Assembly: GCA_964514665.1 (NCBI GenBank)
Contig: CAZESH010000153.1
Span: forward strand, 1 to 9,979
Direction: 5' to 3'
DNA: 9,979 bases
DNA from: CAZESH01 sp964514665
GTDB lineage: Bacteria; Bacillota; Bacilli; Paenibacillales; KCTC-25726
A model generated the notes under the pieces. The model did not search any database, had not been told where the DNA came from, and saw only the letters and a list, made by a program, of their open reading frames with translations. Numbering within the stretch: position 1 is the first letter of the stretch; each line of letters begins with the position of its first letter. Of the stretch, positions 6,295 through 9,979 are shown in pieces. The position numbers and the translations under genes are program-made.

Positions 6295-6987
6295 ATGGCT
6301 AAACAAGGTAAAAAATATTTGGAAGCCGTCAAGCTTGTTGACCAAGATGCCAATTATGAAGCAGCAGAAGCGATCGAGCTTGTGAAGAAAATGGCTACCG
6401 CCAACTTCGATGAAACTGTTGAAGTCGCCGTGCGTTTGGGCGTTGATCCGAAGAAACAGGATCAAGCGGTTCGCGGCGTTGTCGTGCTTCCGCACGGAAC
6501 AGGTAAAACCAAGCGCGTTCTTGTGTTTGCCAAGGGCGATAAAGTCAAGGAAGCGGAAACGGCCGGAGCCGATTATGTCGGCGATCAGGACATGATTACC
6601 AAAATCCAGCAAGGCTGGCTGGACTTCGACGTTTGCGTAGCCACCCCGGATATGATGAGTGAAGTAGGTAAACTCGGCCGCATATTGGGCGGAAGAGGTT
6701 TGATGCCGAATCCAAAATCCGGTACGGTAACGTTTGACATCGCCAAAGCGGTGCAAGAAATCAAAGCGGGTAAAATCGAATACCGTCTTGACAAAGCCGG
6801 ACAAATTCATGCGCCGATCGGCAAGTCGTCCTTCGACTCCGAGAAGCTTGCGGAAAATTTCCGTGTCTTGATTGAGGCGTTGAACCGGTCCAAACCTGCA
6901 GCCGCCAAAGGCGTGTATTTAAAAAGCGTCGCTGTTTCTTCGACAATGGGACCAAGCGTGCGTGTGAATGCTGCCAGCTTAAGATAA
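6295..6987 (+). CDS. rplA: Ribosomal protein L1 (uL1)
   Basis: Forms the L1 stalk of the 50S subunit, which helps release E-site tRNA, and in many bacteria represses translation of its own mRNA. The protein has 230 residues, the normal length. Family signatures are KKQDQAVRGVVVLPHGTGK, RVLVFAKGDK, the AGADYVG segment, GRILGGRGLMPNPKSGTVT near residues 123-145, and the final KGVYLKSVAVSSTMGPSVRV. ATG 6295 is preceded by AAGGAGG at 6278-6284, spaced 10 bases. The gap from rplK is 59 bases and contains the putative L1 site. No terminator follows; the rplJ promoter begins 11 bases after the stop. Confidence 0.98.
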   Translation: MAKQGKKYLEAVKLVDQDANYEAAEAIELVKKMATANFDETVEVAVRLGVDPKKQDQAVRGVVVLPHGTGKTKRVLVFAKGDKVKEAETAGADYVGDQDMITKIQQGWLDFDVCVATPDMMSEVGKLGRILGGRGLMPNPKSGTVTFDIAKAVQEIKAGKIEYRLDKAGQIHAPIGKSSFDSEKLAENFRVLIEALNRSKPAAAKGVYLKSVAVSSTMGPSVRVNAASLR

Positions 6988-6998
6988 ATCACTGCAGG

Positions 6999-7027
6999 TT
7001 GACATTTTATCGGGCGCGTGATACCGT
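6999..7027 (+). promoter_or_regulatory. Probable promoter of rplJ-rplL
   Basis: Consensus TTGACA (6999-7004), a 17-base spacer, and TACCGT (7022-7027) preceded by TGA, an extended -10. The weak hexamer is offset by the other two elements. The predicted start is near 7034, at the 5' edge of the L10 leader. Confidence 0.65.
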
Positions 7028-7033
7028 ATAGAA

Positions 7034-7186
7034 GTTGTCGAACAATCCATTTGAATATGAGAACCGTAGACAGCAGGTGTCCCAAGCGGACTTAAATATC
7101 CTGCCGAGGTATTGTGATACATGACATTTACTTTTTTGTAATGCATGGCAAGCCTTCGAATTGTCTTCGAAGGCTTTATTTTATGT
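7034..7186 (+). promoter_or_regulatory. L10 leader (ribosomal protein leader with attenuator)
   Basis: Structured leader by which L10, with L12, lowers expression of its own operon. The conserved core is ACCGTAGACAGCAGG at 7063-7077, closed by CCTGCCGAGGT at 7100-7110: GCAGG pairs with CCTGC and ACC with GGT, around an inner hairpin GTCC (7079-7082)/GGAC (7088-7091). A small hairpin follows (CATT-AC/GT-AATG, 7125-7143), then the terminator. The region 7032-7046 can pair with 7160-7176 and would disrupt the terminator, giving a plausible antiterminator. The 256-base rplA-rplJ gap is filled by the promoter, this leader and the rplJ ribosome-binding site. Confidence 0.88.
7150..7184 (+). terminator. 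Attenuator terminator of the L10 leader
   Basis: A perfect 11-bp stem, AAGCCTTCGAA (7150-7160) with TTCGAAGGCTT (7166-7176), has a TTGTC loop and is followed by TATTTTAT. It lies between the L10-binding core and rplJ, so it must be conditionally bypassed for rplJ to be made. Confidence 0.88.
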
Positions 7187-7228
7187 CACAGATCGATTGC
7201 GGTTTCTTGTTCGGAGTATAGAACTTAT

Positions 7229-7236
7229 AGGAGGTG
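7229..7236 (+). promoter_or_regulatory. Ribosome-binding site that fixes the TTG start of rplJ
   Basis: A near-perfect AGGAGGTG lies 7 bases upstream of TTG 7244. The only upstream ATG in frame, at 7145, lies at the foot of the attenuator hairpin and has no site. Confidence 0.85.
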
Positions 7237-7243
7237 TAACGAT

Positions 7244-7753
7244 TTGAGTAATGCAAAAGTGCGTCAGGCAAAAGAACAGCATGTTGCCGAGGTGACAAGC
7301 AAATTAACCGAGAGCGCATGTGCGGTCGTCGCCGATTACAGGGGATTGAACGTTGCCCAGGTTACACAGCTGCGCAAAACTTTGCGCGAGGCCGGTGTGG
7401 AATTTCAAGTCATCAAGAATACGATGGCGCGGTTGGCTACGGCGAACGCGCAATTGACAGAGCTTGATGCTCATTTGACGGGTCCTACTGCAATAGCTTT
7501 CAGCAAGGAAGACGTGGTTGCTCCGGCAAAAATTTTGTCTGACTTTGCCAAGAAGAATGATAAATTAAAGCTAAAAGCAGGTGTCGTTGAAGGGAAAGTC
7601 GTGGATGCGATTCAATTGAAAGCATTGGCCGACCTGCCTTCGAGAGAAGGTTTGCTGTCGATGCTGCTTAGCGTGCTGCAAGCACCTATGCGCAATATCG
7701 CGCTCGCGGTCAAAGCGGTCGCCGATAAAGACGGAGAAACGCAAGGCGCATAA
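7244..7753 (+). CDS. rplJ: Ribosomal protein L10 (uL10)
   Basis: Base of the ribosomal stalk: its N-terminal domain binds 23S rRNA and L11, and its C-terminal helix holds L7/L12 dimers that recruit translation GTPases. The protein has 169 residues. N-terminal signatures are VVADYRGLNVAQVTQLRKTLREA (residues 28-50) and VIKNTMARLA, with LTGPTAIAFSKEDVVAPAKIL in the middle. The C-terminal helix begins LPSREGLLSMLLSVLQAPMRN, as in B. subtilis. The start is TTG 7244, judged by the strong ribosome-binding site and by alignment with known L10 N-termini. Expression is controlled by the L10 leader; rplL lies 63 bases downstream. Confidence 0.97.
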   Translation: MSNAKVRQAKEQHVAEVTSKLTESACAVVADYRGLNVAQVTQLRKTLREAGVEFQVIKNTMARLATANAQLTELDAHLTGPTAIAFSKEDVVAPAKILSDFAKKNDKLKLKAGVVEGKVVDAIQLKALADLPSREGLLSMLLSVLQAPMRNIALAVKAVADKDGETQGA

Positions 7754-7816
7754 AACATCAATGATACTAATTGCCTGAATGTAAAAAATACAAATTAATT
7801 TATGGAGGTAGAACTC

Positions 7817-8188
7817 ATGAGTAAAGAGCAGATCTTGGAAGCAATTAAAGCCATGACAGTATTGGAATTGAATGATTTGGTGAAAGCCATTGAAGAAGAG
7901 TTCGGCGTAACGGCTGCAGCACCTGTGGCGGTTATGGCTGGAGGAGCAGGCGCCGGTGCGGCGGAAGCTGAAGAGCAAAGCGAATTCGACGTTATTCTGA
8001 CCAGTCCTGGCGGCTCCAAAATCAACGTCATTAAAGCCGTTCGTGAAATTACCGGTCTCGGCTTGAAAGAAGCAAAAGACCTGGTTGACAATGCGCCGAA
8101 GCCGATCAAAGAAAAAGTTGCAAAAGAAGAAGCCGATACGGTTAAAGCCAAATTGGAAGAAGCCGGAGCAACGGTTGAAGTAAAATAA
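7817..8188 (+). CDS. rplL: Ribosomal protein L7/L12 (bL12)
   Basis: Multi-copy stalk protein that recruits and stimulates EF-Tu, EF-G and other translation GTPases. The 123 residues match the family length. The N-terminal dimerisation domain (VLELNDLVKAIEEEFGVTAAA) is followed by a flexible Ala/Gly-rich hinge at about 34-58. The globular C-terminal domain (from SEFDVIL) contains the factor-binding helix KVIKAVREITGLGLKEAKDLV, here with NVIKAVREI, and ends ATVEVK. ATG 7817 is preferred over ATG 7802 because GGAGGT at 7804-7809 lies between them. Co-transcribed with rplJ under the L10 leader. Confidence 0.98.
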   Translation: MSKEQILEAIKAMTVLELNDLVKAIEEEFGVTAAAPVAVMAGGAGAGAAEAEEQSEFDVILTSPGGSKINVIKAVREITGLGLKEAKDLVDNAPKPIKEKVAKEEADTVKAKLEEAGATVEVK

Positions 8189-8206
8189 ATCATTTGCATA
8201 AACCAT

Positions 8207-8259
8207 GATTGTGTATAAGAACCCCTTGAAAAATTTTTCAAGGGGTTCTCCGCACAATC
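8207..8259 (+). repeat. Long composite inverted repeat between rplL and ybxB
   Basis: A perfect 32-base palindrome (8218-8249), with arms AGAACCCCTTGAAAAA and its complement, is enclosed by a second inverted repeat GATTGTG (8207-8213)/CACAATC (8253-8259) across a TATA/CCG internal loop. As RNA it would form a very stable hairpin. No T-run follows on either strand, so a simple intrinsic terminator is unlikely; partial attenuation, a double-strand RNase cleavage site or mRNA stabilisation are options. Confidence 0.85.
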
Positions 8260-8289
8260 AAACTCAAAAAAGATCGTACGGAGGAAGGC

Positions 8290-8889
8290 ATGACGGAACA
8301 TTATTTTTCCCGACGACCGGATGCGGATCATGACCGTGTGCGGTTTGAGGCAGCGCTGCGCGATAAAACTTACGCTTTTTACGGTGATGCGGGTGTGTTC
8401 TCCAAACGGGGGGTCGATTTTGGAAGCCGGTTGTTGATTGAAAAAATGGTCATTCCTGCTCATGCCGAGGTGTTGGATGTTGGATGCGGCTATGGGCCGA
8501 TCGGCATCGCAGCCGCCGATCTTGCTGTAAATGGCCGATGTACCTTGATTGACATCAATGAACGGGCCGTGCAATTGGCAAAGGAGAATGTTAAGGAAAA
8601 TCGGATTCGAAACGCAGAGGTCCTGCAGAGCGATTTGTTTGAGAAAATCGCAGACAGACGCTTTACTCATATCCTGACCAATCCGCCTATCCGGGCAGGC
8701 AAGCAGATCGTGCATCGGATTTTCGAGCAGGCAGCGGATCATTTGGAATCGGGGGGCGAGCTATGGGTAGTGATTCAAAAAAAACAGGGCGCACCCTCAG
8801 CGCTAGCCAAATTGCAATCCATTTATGCGATTGTTGAGGAAGAAGCCAAAGACAAAGGCTACCGCATCTATAAAGCCGTCAAAGAGTGA
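8290..8889 (+). CDS. ybxB: RsmC-like SAM-dependent methyltransferase (YbxB)
   Basis: Class I Rossmann-fold methyltransferase. By family it resembles the catalytic half of RsmC, which makes N2-methylguanosine at position 1207 of 16S rRNA. The 199-residue protein has the SAM-binding motif VLDVGCGYGPIGIAA (residues 61-75), an acidic residue at the end of strand 2 (TLIDIN, Asp88), and the catalytic NPPI at 131-134 in TNPPIRAGK, typical for N-methylation of guanine or adenine. The N-terminal inactive copy of the domain seen in E. coli RsmC is absent, as in Bacillales. ATG 8290 is preceded by GGAGG at 8280-8284. The location between rplL and rpoB is conserved in Bacillales. The rRNA target is inferred, not visible. 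Confidence 0.92.
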   Translation: MTEHYFSRRPDADHDRVRFEAALRDKTYAFYGDAGVFSKRGVDFGSRLLIEKMVIPAHAEVLDVGCGYGPIGIAAADLAVNGRCTLIDINERAVQLAKENVKENRIRNAEVLQSDLFEKIADRRFTHILTNPPIRAGKQIVHRIFEQAADHLESGGELWVVIQKKQGAPSALAKLQSIYAIVEEEAKDKGYRIYKAVKE

Positions 8890-8899
8890 GAATTTTTTC

Positions 8900-8928
8900 T
8901 TGACGGGTCTCTTTCGATGTGTTATTAT
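8900..8928 (+). promoter_or_regulatory. Probable promoter of rpoB
   Basis: TTGACG (8900-8905), a 17-base spacer, and TATTAT (8923-8928), immediately after the ybxB stop. TATAAT at 8926-8931 overlaps the -10 but would give a 20-base spacer. The predicted leader before rpoB is about 495 bases. Confidence 0.7.
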
Positions 8929-8982
8929 AATAAAATGTCAGTATTAAGATGGGCTATGTGTCTTTAAGTGAATAAAATGTCA
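8929..8982 (+). repeat. Direct repeat AATAAAATGTCA at the rpoB promoter start region
   Basis: The same 12 bases occur at 8929-8940 and 8971-8982, 42 bases apart (four helical turns). The first copy overlaps the predicted transcript start. It could be a paired binding site or chance in AT-rich DNA. Confidence 0.5.
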
Positions 8983-9325
8983 AGGCTTTTTTTAAAAAAC
9001 CATGAATAAAAACCGATCTGTTGAAGTATAATGTTTACATTTTAGGCAAGTCTACTTGATATAAGAAGAGGTCTCTCAAAATTCGTGGTTTTTTTACCGT
9101 CCGCAAACAGTCGAACCCAAAGATACATAATTCTCGATGGGTGGAATGTTCCCGTTGGAGCATCCTTTGACAACTTTCATTAAAGTTTTTTCTCATTTAT
9201 ATTAAGTGAAAATTCGAAGGGTGGCAACAGGGGATTGAAAAAAACTTCGCATGCTTTGAGTCGAGTTGTCCGTCCGGTCATTGCAGTTGATGTATTTGAG
9301 CGGGTTTCAGTGTCTGAACGGTAAT

Positions 9326-9385
9326 AAAAGACGCCTTTCACGAGCTGTCGAAATCGCGACATCTCTTTTAAGGGCTTTTCTTTTT
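9326..9385 (+). terminator. Possible attenuator in the rpoB leader
   Basis: AAAAG (9326-9330) and CCTT (9334-9337) can pair with AAGG (9370-9373) and CTTTT (9375-9379), enclosing a second hairpin TGTCG (9346-9350)/CGACA (9357-9361). CTTTTT follows at 9380-9385. The outer stem is bulged and AT-rich, so confidence is low. It ends 46 bases before rpoB. Confidence 0.35.
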
Positions 9386-9415
9386 GTGTAGAGGAAGTTT
9401 TAAGTCAGTTGATAT

Positions 9416-9424
9416 GAGGGGTGA
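9416..9424 (+). promoter_or_regulatory. Ribosome-binding site that fixes the TTG start of rpoB
   Basis: GAGGGGTGA lies 7 bases before TTG 9432. No ATG in frame lies near enough to replace it; the following codons read AGHDVEY, like known RpoB N-termini that start MAGH. Confidence 0.8.
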
Positions 9425-9431
9425 GTGTAAG

Positions 9432-9979
9432 TTGGCAGGTCATGATGTAGAGTACGAACGCCGTGTACGCAGGAGCTATGCGCGAATCAAAGAAGTTCTG
9501 GACATTCCCAACTTGATTGAAATCCAGCAGAAATCATACGAGTGGTTCCTTGATGAGGGACTGAGAGAAATGTTCCAAGACATTTCCCCGATTCAGGATT
9601 TCACCGGAAATTTGGTGTTGGAATTTATCGATTACAGCCTGGGAGAGCCGAAATATTCCATTGATGAGTCGAAAGAACGTGACGTAACCTACGCGGCACC
9701 ATTGAGAGTGAAAGTGCGCCTGATCAACAAGGAAACCGGAGAGGTGAAAGAACAGGAAGTCTTCATGGGAGATTTTCCTTTAATGACCGATACGGGGACC
9801 TTTATCATTAACGGGGCTGAGCGTGTCATTGTCAGTCAGCTTGTCCGTTCCCCGAGTGTTTATTTCAGCACGAAAGTCGATAAAAACGGTAAAAACACAT
9901 ATACGGCAACGGTTATTCCGAACCGCGGCGCATGGCTGGAGCTCGAAACCGACGCGAAGGACATTATTTATGTCCGTAT
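9432..9979 (+). CDS. rpoB: RNA polymerase beta subunit, N-terminal part (3' end outside window)
   Basis: Catalytic core subunit of RNA polymerase and the target of rifampicin. The frame from TTG 9432 is open to the window edge, giving 182 visible residues of a protein normally about 1,180 long. The N-terminus reads AGHDVEYERRVRRSYARIKEV after the initiator. Signatures are NLIEIQQKSYEWFL, ISPIQDFTGNLVLEF, KERDVTYAAPLRVKVRL, FMGDFPLMTDTGTFIINGAERV and VSQLVRSPSVYF, all in the beta-1/protrusion region. The rifampicin pocket near residue 500 lies outside the window. The wording closely resembles Paenibacillaceae RpoB. No truncation or frameshift is seen inside the window. Confidence 0.98.
   Translation, partial: MAGHDVEYERRVRRSYARIKEVLDIPNLIEIQQKSYEWFLDEGLREMFQDISPIQDFTGNLVLEFIDYSLGEPKYSIDESKERDVTYAAPLRVKVRLINKETGEVKEQEVFMGDFPLMTDTGTFIINGAERVIVSQLVRSPSVYFSTKVDKNGKNTYTATVIPNRGAWLELETDAKDIIYVR

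Larger units (their letters stand above)
8890..9431 (+). other. 542-base non-coding region upstream of rpoB
   Basis: No convincing gene is present on either strand; the 60-residue minus-strand ORF at 9180-9362 has no recognisable features. The region is AT-rich in its first 330 bases. It holds a strong promoter (8900-8928), a 12-base direct repeat around the predicted transcript start, a T7A6 run at 8986-8998, a weak possible second promoter near 9034-9065 (TTTACA, then TGATATAAG), a weak AT-only hairpin with T-run at 9172-9191, and a possible attenuator at 9326-9385. A long structured 5' leader of rpoB is the simplest reading. Confidence 0.6.

Noticed and set aside
7145..7243. N-terminal extension of rplJ from ATG 7145
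   Set aside because: It would translate the attenuator hairpin, has no ribosome-binding site and adds 33 residues not seen in L10.
9027..9032. TATAAT as a second rpoB promoter -10
   Set aside because: No acceptable -35 hexamer at 16-19 bases and no extended TGn; listed only as a weak possibility within the leader region.
9218..9233. AGGGTGGCAACAGGGG as a T-box antiterminator motif
   Set aside because: The T-box sequence AGGGTGGNACCGCG needs ACCGCG after GGTGG; here it reads CAACAGGG, no specifier stem is visible and rpoB is not a T-box target.
9180..9362. 60-residue minus-strand ORF upstream of rpoB
   Set aside because: No recognisable domain or ribosome-binding site, and it overlaps the likely rpoB leader.
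1..9979. Defence island, prophage or other accessory system
   Set aside because: All genes are syntenic housekeeping genes; no transposase, integrase, toxin-antitoxin, CRISPR or shift in composition is visible.

Overview
The window is a stretch of core chromosome from a low/mid-GC Gram-positive bacterium. Gene order is the classic Bacillales order: cysE-cysS-mrnC-rlmB-rae1(yacP)-sigH-rpmG-secE-nusG-rplK-rplA-rplJ-rplL-ybxB-rpoB. A sporulation-type sigma-H, a zinc-ribbon L33 beside secE, strong AGGAGG-type ribosome-binding sites and two TTG starts all fit Firmicutes. The start of RpoB and the 177-aa NusG resemble Paenibacillaceae-type sequences most. The family-level placement is recognition from memory, not a computed match. 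Every gene is on the + strand, and I see no mobile element, CRISPR array, tRNA or rRNA.

Layout: (1) Bases 1-3652 carry a tightly packed metabolism/RNA operon: the 3' part of cysE, then cysS, mrnC, rlmB and rae1. They make cysteine, charge tRNA-Cys, mature 23S rRNA, methylate 23S rRNA and cleave mRNA in the ribosome. (2) sigH follows after a 174-base gap with its own sigma-A-like promoter, and a probable intrinsic terminator closes it. (3) A strong extended -10 promoter at 4638-4666 drives rpmG-secE-nusG-rplK-rplA: a large-subunit protein, a translocon subunit, a transcription factor and two ribosomal proteins. (4) A new promoter at 6999-7027 starts an L10 leader with an attenuator, followed by rplJ-rplL (the ribosomal stalk), a long hairpin, and the RsmC-like methyltransferase gene ybxB. 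(5) A 542-base non-coding stretch with a strong promoter leads to rpoB, which runs off the right edge.

The genes are ordinary. The interesting content is RNA-level regulation: the L10 attenuator with a visible candidate antiterminator pairing; two hairpins, one before rplK and one before rplA, that look like copies of the 23S rRNA L1-binding site; a 32-base perfect palindrome nested in an outer stem between rplL and ybxB; two hairpins between nusG and rplK; and a long rpoB leader with a direct repeat and a possible attenuator. I do not see a previously undescribed multi-gene system here.
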